This document shows, one piece after another, positions 54,701 through 61,566 of a stretch of 64,000 bases of DNA; positions within the stretch are counted from its first letter, which is position 1, and every line of letters begins with the position of its first letter. The notes under the pieces are model-generated. The model had not been told where the DNA came from, did not search any database, and worked only from the letters and a program-made list of their open reading frames with translations. The translations under genes were made by a program, and so were the position numbers. The DNA comes from MED-G16 sp964467915 (lineage in GTDB: Bacteria; Bacteroidota; Bacteroidia; Cytophagales; MED-G16): NCBI GenBank assembly GCA_964467915.1, contig CAYXSW010000005.1, positions 1-64,000 of the forward strand, written 5' to 3'.

Positions 54701-56661
54701 TAAATCCTGATGGTTCATTTACCTATATCCATGATGGCTCTGACTCGCCTAATGAAATTTGTTTTAAATATATGATTTTTGATGGTGTAAATGGTCCGCC
54801 TCCTGGTCTCTCTGAAGAGACTGAAGTCTGTATCACAATTCTTAATAGAGTACCAATTTGTGATGGAGAAACTTATAATCTTTTAGAGGGCGAAGTTCTT
54901 ACAACTGACCTTACTGATGGAGTGCTCGTAAATTGTAAAGACCCAGATCCTCTAGATATTATGACAGTAATTTTAGATACTCCACCTGAAAATGGAGCCT
55001 TTGTTTTAAATGATGATGGAACATTTTCTTATGACCATGACTGCTCTGACGACCCTGACGAAACATTCTTTACTTATTTTGTTACTGACGGAGAGGATAC
55101 TACCCAAGTCGCAGATACTGCATGGATAAATATTCAAAATGAATGTCCAGTCGGTAACGATGATCTCTATAGTGGAGTAGATGAGGGAGGAGTTTTAAAT
55201 ATTGGACCTTTCGATGGCGTCTTATCAAATGATTCAGATCAAAACGCATGTGATATTTTGGAAATTAAATTGTTAGACCCTCCATCATTTGGTGGTGTTG
55301 TCTTGAACTCTGACGGTTCGTTTGACTATACTCATGATGATAGTGAGAATTTTGTAGATGAGTACACTTATCTTCTTAATGACGGTGAGTGTAGTACTTG
55401 GGATACAGTGACTGTGACTATTAGGATAGAGCCTGTTCCTGATACTCCTCCTGTTGCTGTGAAAGATTCTTTTGAATGTATAGATGAAGGTGATTTTCTT
55501 CAGATTCTTTTATCTGAAGAGGGAGTGCTATCAAATGATTTTGATTATGACACTGGACAAACTTTAAGTGCTGTACTAGTGAGGTATCCGCTTCATGGAG
55601 TTTTAATTTTAAATCCTAATGGAACATTTATATATTCTCATGATGGCGGAGAGTCTACCACTGACTCATTCACCTATTTTGCGGTAGATGACACAGGATT
55701 AGAAAGTGATACGGTAACTGTCTCGTTATGTATAAACCCTGTAAATGACTGTCCAGTTCCAGCCGATGATATATTTAATATCAAAGAGGGAGATGTTATA
55801 GACTCGTCTCTGGTATTTAATGACTTTGATGTTGAAGGAAATGACCTTCTTATAAGTATAAATTCACCTCCAACTCTAGGTGGATTCTCCTGGACTCAAG
55901 ATGGTAAATTCATCTACACTGCACCTGATGATATTCCGGCTCCTGGTCCAGAGATAGTCACTTTTGATTATATCTTAACAGATGTAGAGGATGGTTTTGC
56001 TACCTGTGATTCTACGGCAACAGTTACTATAATTATAAATTATGAAAATGATTGCCCAATTGTTGAAGATGATTCAATTATTGTAGATGGCAGTGTTGCA
56101 AGTTCTAGAATTATTCCTGTCCTTGATAATGATTCAGACCCTGATTCTGAGATTGACACGACTAGTGTGAAGATAATTGCTGGACCAACATTTGGAGATG
56201 CTATATCAAATATAGATGGAACTATAACTTATAATTTTGATGAGTCTCCAATTCCTTTTGACACTATCACTTATAGTGTCAGTGACTATGAAGGGTGCGA
56301 GGTTCTTGGTAAAGTATACATCTATATTGAAAATTTAAGAAACCCTAGGTATAACCTTCCAAACTATTTTACACCTAATGGAGATGATTTTAATGACTTC
56401 TTTGTTATCAAACATGAAAATATTTTAGAGGAAGATTTAAGTTTTGAAGTTAAGATTATGGACAGATACCAGAGAATTGTATATGAGGGTTTTGTTCAGT
56501 CAAGTGACAAGATATGGAACGGAATGAATTCCTTCACTTCAGAAATTGTTAAGACAGATTTCTATTATTATGAAGTCACACCAGTTGAGTATTATAATAC
56601 TCCTTATGTGAGAAGAAGGGATAAGATGGTAGGTACAGTTTATTTAGAGAAGGAAAGATAG
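48748..56661 (+). CDS. Giant T9SS-secreted adhesin: Calx-beta, Ig/cadherin-like repeats, LamG-like and C-type-lectin-like inserts
   Basis: A 2637-residue surface protein. The start is the ATG at 48748, giving a clean signal peptide (1-21, NVLA|Q); a longer frame adds 17 non-signal residues. Three Calx-beta-like domains (about 26-146, 148-258, 260-391) come first. Then sixteen repeats of about 100 residues (392-2531), each with a DEGGTL strand, a GVLxNDxD calcium-site-like turn, a DGSFTYxHDGS strand and, usually, NDCP at the boundary. Repeat 7 contains a LamG-like domain (1155-1418). Repeat 9 contains a lectin-like insert (1600-1751). The last 100 residues (YFTPNGDDFNDFF, MDRYQRIVYEG, W-x-G, KTDFYYYEV, GTVYLEK) are the CHU_C/type B sorting domain recognised by type IX secretion. 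Likely roles are adhesion and glycan binding at the cell surface. Confidence 0.93.
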   Translation: MKKFLSFFILCFFINLANVLAQSEPIAHLSVDQLSIEENGGVSKLTISLKDASGNSMNASSSIDVAISISGSATLGSDYSITNLTNADNKIITISSGSSSAFLTFTSINDNDVESEEKIKAEIASVSSGSIHSVNNDRTVSILDDDLLISMKLHAGDTFLLEEGSPKSVVRVEINQPVAQDIEVQVGMTGGDAVNADVNFTGIVQINDGDTFNDFEIYAIDDSDYEDTESFYIKLTNVKSGPGRIVNDSIAFSVIDNDPPKVSFSLDKDSIDEDGGVAKLTITLSRVYDKDSKIVLNYEGLDPSVNTSLVAGKGVDFNADHTTSSVDEEIIILAGSTTAEVTLSAIDDNIQDPNESIVITLNNTFSDTPPSENIFYEIGKKAIIKIIDDENPPVAVNDSYSGADCVDEGGELIISDAAKGLLANDSDKEGPIVSIVQQSFPLNGFISCPTTGLPGICDDGTFSYKHNGNETPSGNDSFSYKITDNDGFFATGQVSICVNPVNDCPVVDGEALKVNEGEVYTRDLTAGVLDPEYTLGIDLVLNFELITPPSVGSITISTAGVVEYTAPPFVTGSDPLNTSFKYKVTDGGGCVIEDVIMIQINNSVPLAVPDTFVVGVGGTINIIAPGILSNDPVPSGATAQSGLVTTPNLAITSGVNAFNLNADGSFTYTHNGSSSPKTDEFEYRLTIIYSPGVFDVSDGKVVIKVNDCPTTVTDTYVVDEGGVLVVDSINGLLINDSDINGDVIYAYKDSDPKVLEDHTDSKKSIVTVNENGSFTYTHGGGEASLDYFLYYANDGVCDSPPDTVKIIVNPVNDCPVTLMNGYNSLSLLDGAPIKDYIEALSDLDGNPISIDSVNVDSGGDTLTVYASDGTTWILDMDEGGTITRDSAGGALTGDFDLDGDYIFMRELLPGSPNWLLDVDGKPIYPFPPQAKSYTVNPDGSFTYEHNGTGAIRDVIYVEVCDVPTVGLSCCSVDSITLFFGPDNACAEGLTDYFTVNEGGTLIADGANMGYNDYMLNKGKKAKYTGVLFNDVDEEGDTLNVALVDRPLFGTIVGDTINPDGSFIYVHDGGEQTADMFTYIMGDMERQCSTVKVYINIVSVNECPTANDTIYTVAEGGTLTISGLPGGGAGTFRNFPAIMGNDFDFDIGSRPQITDSLIAFYSMSEFYDSLPGPNLVLDYDTIPTIIVRKKADDQSSNNFDGFMMGGVPDTVSLPNPPGCGALTGGKCGSQPYFINFPKSPKVVPDRFQPPHDRNAFEFDGDSSYVEVIDQILALNRSRYTISGWFRSFNDPTDSPTILNFTVGGKEKGLSIGIKDEKLSLGIGNGTGYTVKASGTIGSTKLTGIWNHFVFIKNGDNYKMYLNKNEIYSETLINTSLSGVSAQLLIGRDVTGNLFHGRMDELYIIGDTVSQEQILSLYYGVSTSLTNKPDDGELTSFGSDGSFTYVHDGRGDDFEDNFIYELSDGECTDLGKVTIVITPVNDCPIGVNDTLRVDEGGTVTLDAPGVLINDTDEEKDTLTAEKVVDPLHGIATLGSDGKIEYIHDDSETLIDSLKYVVKDGSATCADTTTVYIIINPVPDCPIPADDIYYVTEGDTLTVDICETKKLNIGSNNENWAAGEPNSSGDENIGEMYASGKWNDEKETTSNKRYLLEVDKLISSKSGYAFLGQYDGHSYFSSNLSFLWYDAKAHAEANGGYLAMLKTTLENDAVATMVTSGTFHFGLYQDASDKYFKEPKGGWKWVDGTYLYDEGEERTLCGVLVNDNDGGGDTLYVTDYKLGLMDNGVLINDEIKFDGKFTYIHDGSQLGDTIEYRIESELCESDDFARIIIMPINVNDCPVAVRDTFYIEEGGTLDTVGILLNDIDPDPDSVDALRAEKVSSSDTNHEDTLKILPNGRFYYVHDGSESSIDSVQYKVIDLSGCESIGTVVIIISRVNDLPVGVDDNYSVFEGETLVVPFNLGLLSNDSDPDHALDQLRVLGLTSVPGLTLNPDGSFTYIHDGSDSPNEICFKYMIFDGVNGPPPGLSEETEVCITILNRVPICDGETYNLLEGEVLTTDLTDGVLVNCKDPDPLDIMTVILDTPPENGAFVLNDDGTFSYDHDCSDDPDETFFTYFVTDGEDTTQVADTAWINIQNECPVGNDDLYSGVDEGGVLNIGPFDGVLSNDSDQNACDILEIKLLDPPSFGGVVLNSDGSFDYTHDDSENFVDEYTYLLNDGECSTWDTVTVTIRIEPVPDTPPVAVKDSFECIDEGDFLQILLSEEGVLSNDFDYDTGQTLSAVLVRYPLHGVLILNPNGTFIYSHDGGESTTDSFTYFAVDDTGLESDTVTVSLCINPVNDCPVPADDIFNIKEGDVIDSSLVFNDFDVEGNDLLISINSPPTLGGFSWTQDGKFIYTAPDDIPAPGPEIVTFDYILTDVEDGFATCDSTATVTIIINYENDCPIVEDDSIIVDGSVASSRIIPVLDNDSDPDSEIDTTSVKIIAGPTFGDAISNIDGTITYNFDESPIPFDTITYSVSDYEGCEVLGKVYIYIENLRNPRYNLPNYFTPNGDDFNDFFVIKHENILEEDLSFEVKIMDRYQRIVYEGFVQSSDKIWNGMNSFTSEIVKTDFYYYEVTPVEYYNTPYVRRRDKMVGTVYLEKER
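49921..56340 (+). repeat. Sixteen Ig/cadherin-like protein repeats
   Basis: Repeat boundaries by residue of the adhesin are about 392, 504, 604, 708, 814, 984, 1102, 1481, 1578, 1834, 1932, 2036, 2133, 2234, 2335 and 2436. The copies are diverged at nucleotide level, unlike a recent expansion. Most carry a pair of cysteines: one in a GxC turn and one in NDCP about 15 residues later. Confidence 0.8.
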
Positions 56662-56663
56662 AT

Positions 56664-57749
56664 TTACTTTGAGAGGTTATAGATAGCAAATGTAGCTAAC
56701 CAGTGCTCTCCGCCGTAACCACTTTCAAACATTATATCATAACCTTTTTCAGAATGGTTTTTAGCAATATCAAGTAATAGCTTTTTTTCTGAGTCATTTT
56801 TAATTTTACTGGCTATGTCTTTTAATGTCCAAGACCTGTGAAACATAAGCCCTATCAAATGACCAATTCCTGGATCTTCTGGATCTAAAACAGTGGGTGG
56901 GTTGATAATATTAGCAAAGTTTTTTTTGTCGAGTGAAGGAATAAATTCTTTAAACCAATTATTAAAATCACTTTCGTTTAGTATAGAAGACATCAGACTT
57001 GCTTCAGCAAGACACGGGGAAAGAAAGTCTGTTCCTGATGGCTCGTAGCTTACTGGGCAATTTGTATCCAACATAAAATTTTTAATACTGTAATCTTTTA
57101 TTTTATTTAATAATTTATAGTCTTCTGCTATCACAGCATATTCTACCATTAGTGAAAAAGAGAAAGCAGTATTTGCATGTGTTCCAGGTCTTAATGGGGT
57201 TGATAGTCTATCTAAAAATAATATTGTTCTCTCACTAAGTAAATCTACAAGAGGTTTCATGTTAGATGCCCACTCAAGTCCTTTTTCATTATTCCATGTT
57301 AGTAGCTCAGAATATAATTTCATAAGCCAAGCCCAACCATATGTCCTCTCAAAACCTTTTGCAAAATCGTTTTGAAAAAATTCATATTCTTTACTTAAAT
57401 TTTCTTTACTTAGGTTCTTGCCTAACTTCTCTAATATTATTTCTCTTTCTGAAATTTCTGGGAAGTCTTTAATTATTTTTACCATAGCCCAGTGACCATG
57501 AACAGCTGAGTGCCAGTCCCAACAACCATAAAATGATGGGGTGAGTTCATAATGTGGTTTGATCCACTCTTCTTCAACAAACCTATACCCAATTTTATAA
57601 GGATACTTTTGATCTACACATTTTATTGACAGTGACACTAACTCTTTTGCTGTGTTCTCATCCAGTAAGACATTTTCGATTTTTTCGGTATTATCTATCT
57701 TAGAACAAGAAGAGAGAATTAAAATAATTATATAGATATATATTCTCAT
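56664..57749 (-). CDS. DUF2891 family lipoprotein
   Basis: A 361-residue lipoprotein (lipobox LSSC). The mature part is helix-rich with ELTPSFYGCWDWHSAVHGHW, FERTYGWAWLMKLYSEL, RPGTHANTAFSFSL, SYEPSGTDFLSPCLAEASLM and GIGHLIGLMFHRSW. The repeated motifs and conserved acidic, His and Trp residues are those of DUF2891, which looks like an (alpha/alpha) barrel enzyme; its substrate is unknown. It overlaps the rhomboid gene by 4 bp. Its stop lies 2 bp from the adhesin stop. Confidence 0.88.
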   Translation of the reverse strand: MRIYIYIIILILSSCSKIDNTEKIENVLLDENTAKELVSLSIKCVDQKYPYKIGYRFVEEEWIKPHYELTPSFYGCWDWHSAVHGHWAMVKIIKDFPEISEREIILEKLGKNLSKENLSKEYEFFQNDFAKGFERTYGWAWLMKLYSELLTWNNEKGLEWASNMKPLVDLLSERTILFLDRLSTPLRPGTHANTAFSFSLMVEYAVIAEDYKLLNKIKDYSIKNFMLDTNCPVSYEPSGTDFLSPCLAEASLMSSILNESDFNNWFKEFIPSLDKKNFANIINPPTVLDPEDPGIGHLIGLMFHRSWTLKDIASKIKNDSEKKLLLDIAKNHSEKGYDIMFESGYGGEHWLATFAIYNLSK

Positions 57750-58612
57750 TTTTTGCTAGCATTAAAAAGTTTTTCTTTCTCTTTCTTAGAAAGACTTGCG
57801 TACCCACTCTCAGATATTTTATCTAGTATTTTATCAATTTCATCTTGAGAAGTACTTTTTTTCATTTCATTTACTTCTTCTTCTTTATCAAAACCTCCTT
57901 TTTTGTTTCTGCTAAAAAAATTGATAATATCAATTACCCCTTGTCCCATATTAACCCCGTTTTGAAGTTGTCTAATGTAGAGGTATCCAATCAACGCACC
58001 ACCCAGATGTGCAATTTCTCCTCCAGCATTACTTCCAGTAACATCAAAAAAAGATAATAACACATAAAAAAGGCCAATGTATTTTATTCTGACAGGACCC
58101 AAAAACAATAGATAAAATGTATAATTAGGTAATAGAGTAGCGGATCCAACAACCACACTAAAAACACCTGCAGATGCTCCTAACATTAGTGATTCAGATA
58201 CTCGATTATCATAGAATGGTATAATATTAAATAATGCCATATACGATAGTCCACCAACAATTCCACCAATTACATATAAAGAGATTACTGCGTTATTACC
58301 AATATTATTGTGAATAATTTTTCCAAACCAGTAAAGAAACAACATATTCCACAGGATATGCATGAAGTTCATATGAAGAAAAAAATAAGTTATAAGTGAC
58401 CATGGCTGAAAAATAAAAACTTTTAATGAGGCCGGGAGCATTAATTTTTCTAAGAATGAGTTAAATAATTCGCCTAGTTCTGATAAGGTTACAAAAACCT
58501 CAAGAATACTCATTGAAGTGAAAACAATAACATTTATTAAAATGATCTTTATCAGCCCATTATTTTCCTTATTCCAAGCGTTTCTAAAGTCTTCAATTAT
58601 AAAGTTTGCCAT
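57746..58612 (-). CDS. Rhomboid family intramembrane serine protease
   Basis: A 288-residue rhomboid. The catalytic core has FFLHMNFMHILWNMLFLYWFG with the HxxxN pair, the nucleophile motif GASAGVF and the histidine motif AHLGGALIGY. It cleaves transmembrane substrates within the bilayer. An extra hydrophobic segment precedes the core, and the cytosolic C-terminal tail (about 225-288) is charged and ends in a SLSKKEKEKLF helix. The start MANFIIEDFRNAW fits family members in Bacteroidota. It lies 2 bp after the next rhomboid gene. Confidence 0.93.
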   Translation of the reverse strand: MANFIIEDFRNAWNKENNGLIKIILINVIVFTSMSILEVFVTLSELGELFNSFLEKLMLPASLKVFIFQPWSLITYFFLHMNFMHILWNMLFLYWFGKIIHNNIGNNAVISLYVIGGIVGGLSYMALFNIIPFYDNRVSESLMLGASAGVFSVVVGSATLLPNYTFYLLFLGPVRIKYIGLFYVLLSFFDVTGSNAGGEIAHLGGALIGYLYIRQLQNGVNMGQGVIDIINFFSRNKKGGFDKEEEVNEMKKSTSQDEIDKILDKISESGYASLSKKEKEKLFNASKK

Positions 58613-58614
58613 AA

Positions 58615-59397
58615 TCAGTAATAGGTTCCATATTTATTTTTCCAGTATCTTAAAATAATATAAGCTATTAACATACCACCTAAATGAGCTAAGTGGGCAA
58701 CGTTGTCTCCAGGCATTCTGTTAAATTCACTCCATATCTCATATAACCCATAAAAAAGAACTAGGTACTTTGCCTTAACAGGAATAGGAGGTATTAGAAG
58801 CATTAGTTGCATGTTTGGAAAAAGCATAGCGAAAGCAAGTAATATTCCAAATACTGCACCTGATGCACCTACCATAGGTATATCTGTTTTGGCATTTAAT
58901 AGATCATATGCATAACTTATACTTTTGTCTATATTTTTTGAGGAATTTGGATTGACTGAATAGTCATCTTCAATGAAATTATACACTTGATTGTAATATT
59001 CTTTTCCTTCATTTAAAAATAATTTTCTGAAAGCTTCAGGAGATGGTTGATTTATGTAATTATTGACTTTATTTTCTAGGGAATAATTTTCGATGAAATT
59101 TACTCCAGTATAAAGTATCCCTGCTCCTATACCTGTTATCAGGTAGAAAGTAAAAAATTTTCTAGATCCCCAAACTTTTTCCAGGATCGGAGCAAAAACT
59201 AATACTGCAAACATGTTACTTAAAAGATGCCCAAAACCTGCGTGAATCCACATATATGTCAAAAATTGAAAAGGCTTAAAATGATCTGATAGTATATACC
59301 TCAGACCAAACTCTTCGATTATATAACCCCCTGTAAAAAGGAAGATTATCCCATTTATTATTAGTATGTTTTTTGCCGCTGGAGTTAGATTAAACAT
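58615..59397 (-). CDS. Rhomboid family intramembrane serine protease
   Basis: A 260-residue rhomboid with WIHAGFGHLLSNMFAVLVFAP (HxxxN), GASGAVFGI and AHLGGMLIAY, so all catalytic residues are present. It differs from its neighbour by a hydrophilic insert of about 55 residues (110-165) between the third and fourth TM segments, just before the catalytic serine helix. The ATG overlaps the mutL stop by one base. The pair downstream of mutL is a usual arrangement in Bacteroidota. Confidence 0.93.
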   Translation of the reverse strand: MFNLTPAAKNILIINGIIFLFTGGYIIEEFGLRYILSDHFKPFQFLTYMWIHAGFGHLLSNMFAVLVFAPILEKVWGSRKFFTFYLITGIGAGILYTGVNFIENYSLENKVNNYINQPSPEAFRKLFLNEGKEYYNQVYNFIEDDYSVNPNSSKNIDKSISYAYDLLNAKTDIPMVGASGAVFGILLAFAMLFPNMQLMLLIPPIPVKAKYLVLFYGLYEIWSEFNRMPGDNVAHLAHLGGMLIAYIILRYWKNKYGTYY

Positions 59398-61139
59398 CAG
59401 AATAAATTTTCTACTTTATCAATACCTAATTCTATATAATTTTGTTTCCCATCAGGAGAATACTTTGGGTTCTCACAAGCAAATAATCTATCAATTATGA
59501 GATTCATTTCAGTCTGAGATAAGTTTTTACTGTTTGTTATTCTTGCCTTCTTTGAAAAAGATTTTAGTATGAGTTCTTTTTTCTGAGATTTTAAATCCAA
59601 ATTGTTATTTTTTACTTCTTCCACAAAGCCCTCTATAATTTCTTTCTCATTGATGTCATCTAGTCCGCTAGGTATACCATTAATTACAACAGAATTTTTT
59701 CCAAAAATATCAATACTAAACCCTATAGATCTAATGTCTTCTAAAATCTCTTCAATAATTTTAAAATCAGTTGAATTAAATTCTATATACTGGGGAAACA
59801 AACTTTGCTGAGTATTTGAATATTTATTTAAGCTACTTTTCTGATATTTTTCAAAAAGAATTCTTTGCTGGCAGTTTTTATGATTAAATATTAATAGTTT
59901 TTCACCTAATTGTTTAAATATAAAATTTTCTAGGAATTGTACTGGTTTATTCTCATTTTCAAAAGAATCTTTCTTTTCAAAAAGTAATTTATCTGAATTT
60001 TCAATTTTAACGTTTTCAAAAATCTTATCCCAATCTTTCCTTTTCTCTGAGTATACTGCTTTTTTTTCTGGAGATGACGTTATTCCTGATTCTAAAAAAT
60101 TAATGTTTTTTGTGAAATTAACATCAGCGTCAAAATTAAGACTGGGAGATACATTAAATTTTTCTAAAGATTTTTTAACTGAAGATTTGACAAGATTATA
60201 TATTAACCTCTCATCTTCGAATTTTATTTCTGTTTTTGTTGGATGGATATTAATATCTACTAAATCAGTATTTATTGAAATAAAAAGTACATAAAAAGGA
60301 AATTTTTTATCTTCAATAAGTCCCTCATAACTATTGATTATAGCATGATTTAAATATCCACTTTTTATAAATCTATTATTTACATAAACATACTGTTCGC
60401 CTCTCGTCTTCTTTGTGTTTTCAGGCTTACCTATGTATCCTTCTATTGTTATTCCACCATACCTCTCCTCACATGATATTAGGTTATTTTCATAACTTTT
60501 TTTAAAAATTGAAATTAGTCTCTTCTTAAGGTTTGTACCATTAAGGTTATATATCTCAGCCTCTTCATTTATAAGAATAAAATTTAAATTATAATTTGCA
60601 ATAGCACACCTTATAAACTCTTCTATTATATGTCTTAGCTCAACATTGTTAGACTTTAAAAAATTTCTTCTAGCAGGGACACTATAAAATAAATTTTTAC
60701 ATGTTATACTAGTCCCTTTTTGAAAGTTTATGTCTTTTTTTTCAGTTATAATAGAATCTTGTAAGATAATTTGATGTCCAGTTTTATTGTTACTATTTCT
60801 AGTCTTTAATATAACTTCAGACACTGCTGCTATAGAAGCGAGGGCCTCACCTCTGAATCCCATTGTCTTAACTTTATATAGATCTTCAGTTTTTGATATT
60901 TTAGAGGTTGCGTGCCTATTAAAACAATTAATTGAATCTTCTTTAGACATTCCCACTCCGTCATCTATTACAGATATCGATTGTTTTCCAGCATCTTTTA
61001 TGACTATCTTAATATTTTTAGCTTTTGCGTCTACACTATTCTCAATTAATTCTTTAATTATAGATGATGGTCTCTGGATTACTTCACCAGCTGCAATTTG
61101 ATTTGCTACAGATTTGGGTAGTTGATTTATAATATCCAT
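59397..61139 (-). CDS. mutL: DNA mismatch repair protein MutL
   Basis: A 580-residue GHKL ATPase coordinating mismatch repair. The N-terminal domain is well conserved: IAAGEVIQRPSSIIKELIENSVDA (cut), IDDGVGMSKED, RHATSKI, TMGFRGEALASIAAV, GTSITCKNLFYSVPARRNFLKS (cut). The C-terminal dimerisation domain (about 395-580) is present, but the endonuclease metal motif DQHAxxERxxYE is replaced by NHKNCQQRILFE, without its Asp, His and first Glu. The length is ordinary for flavobacteria. mutL lies 1 bp from the small membrane protein gene and one base overlaps the rhomboid gene. Confidence 0.95.
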   Translation of the reverse strand: MDIINQLPKSVANQIAAGEVIQRPSSIIKELIENSVDAKAKNIKIVIKDAGKQSISVIDDGVGMSKEDSINCFNRHATSKISKTEDLYKVKTMGFRGEALASIAAVSEVILKTRNSNNKTGHQIILQDSIITEKKDINFQKGTSITCKNLFYSVPARRNFLKSNNVELRHIIEEFIRCAIANYNLNFILINEEAEIYNLNGTNLKKRLISIFKKSYENNLISCEERYGGITIEGYIGKPENTKKTRGEQYVYVNNRFIKSGYLNHAIINSYEGLIEDKKFPFYVLFISINTDLVDINIHPTKTEIKFEDERLIYNLVKSSVKKSLEKFNVSPSLNFDADVNFTKNINFLESGITSSPEKKAVYSEKRKDWDKIFENVKIENSDKLLFEKKDSFENENKPVQFLENFIFKQLGEKLLIFNHKNCQQRILFEKYQKSSLNKYSNTQQSLFPQYIEFNSTDFKIIEEILEDIRSIGFSIDIFGKNSVVINGIPSGLDDINEKEIIEGFVEEVKNNNLDLKSQKKELILKSFSKKARITNSKNLSQTEMNLIIDRLFACENPKYSPDGKQNYIELGIDKVENLF

Positions 61140-61140
61140 C

Positions 61141-61440
61141 TTATTTCTTAGTCCACCTCTTAAAAAGGAACCATAAAGGTATTAAAATGATAAAAATAAA
61201 AATTTTATTTCCTAAATAAAGCCACCCAAAGATTAAAAAAGATAAAATAAATGCAATAATTAACTGAAGTCTTGAAGCGCTTATCTGATTTTTATTCCTG
61301 TTTCTTTTAAAATATTTTTTCTTTGTATTTTTTGATTCAGATACTCTATGATATAGTTCATCTTTGATAGGATCAAAGTGTCTTGGAGCGAATTTAAACC
61401 GTCTAGTGTTTGGAAGTTTAATAAATGAAGGAAGTCTCAT
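61141..61440 (-). CDS. Small membrane protein, mutL-associated in Bacteroidota
   Basis: A 99-residue protein with a basic N-terminal half (PNTRRFKFAPRHFDPIKDELYHRV) and two short hydrophobic segments near the C-terminus. An F-x-Y/F-x-PR-[YH]-[YF]-DP-x-K-[ED]-E-L segment is typical of a small Bacteroidota protein found upstream of mutL, sometimes labelled riboflavin synthase subunit beta without support. No function can be assigned. It heads the group mutL-rhomboid-rhomboid-DUF2891, all within a few bases of one another. Upstream on the minus strand, TATCTTTA (61477-61470) is a one-mismatch -7 box. Confidence 0.7.
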   Translation of the reverse strand: MRLPSFIKLPNTRRFKFAPRHFDPIKDELYHRVSESKNTKKKYFKRNRNKNQISASRLQLIIAFILSFLIFGWLYLGNKIFIFIILIPLWFLFKRWTKK

Positions 61441-61566
61441 ATTTTAAAAAAATCATATTAAATAATACATAAAGATAGATTGAAAAATTGTTAATTTAGT
61501 AATACTTATTTTATAAGCAAGTAATTAGGTTTTTCTATATTACTGTTAATGTAATTTAATCTTTAT

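Noticed and set aside
60787..61101. Plus-strand open frame over mutL
   Set aside because: It mirrors the most conserved part of the MutL ATPase domain; a shadow frame.
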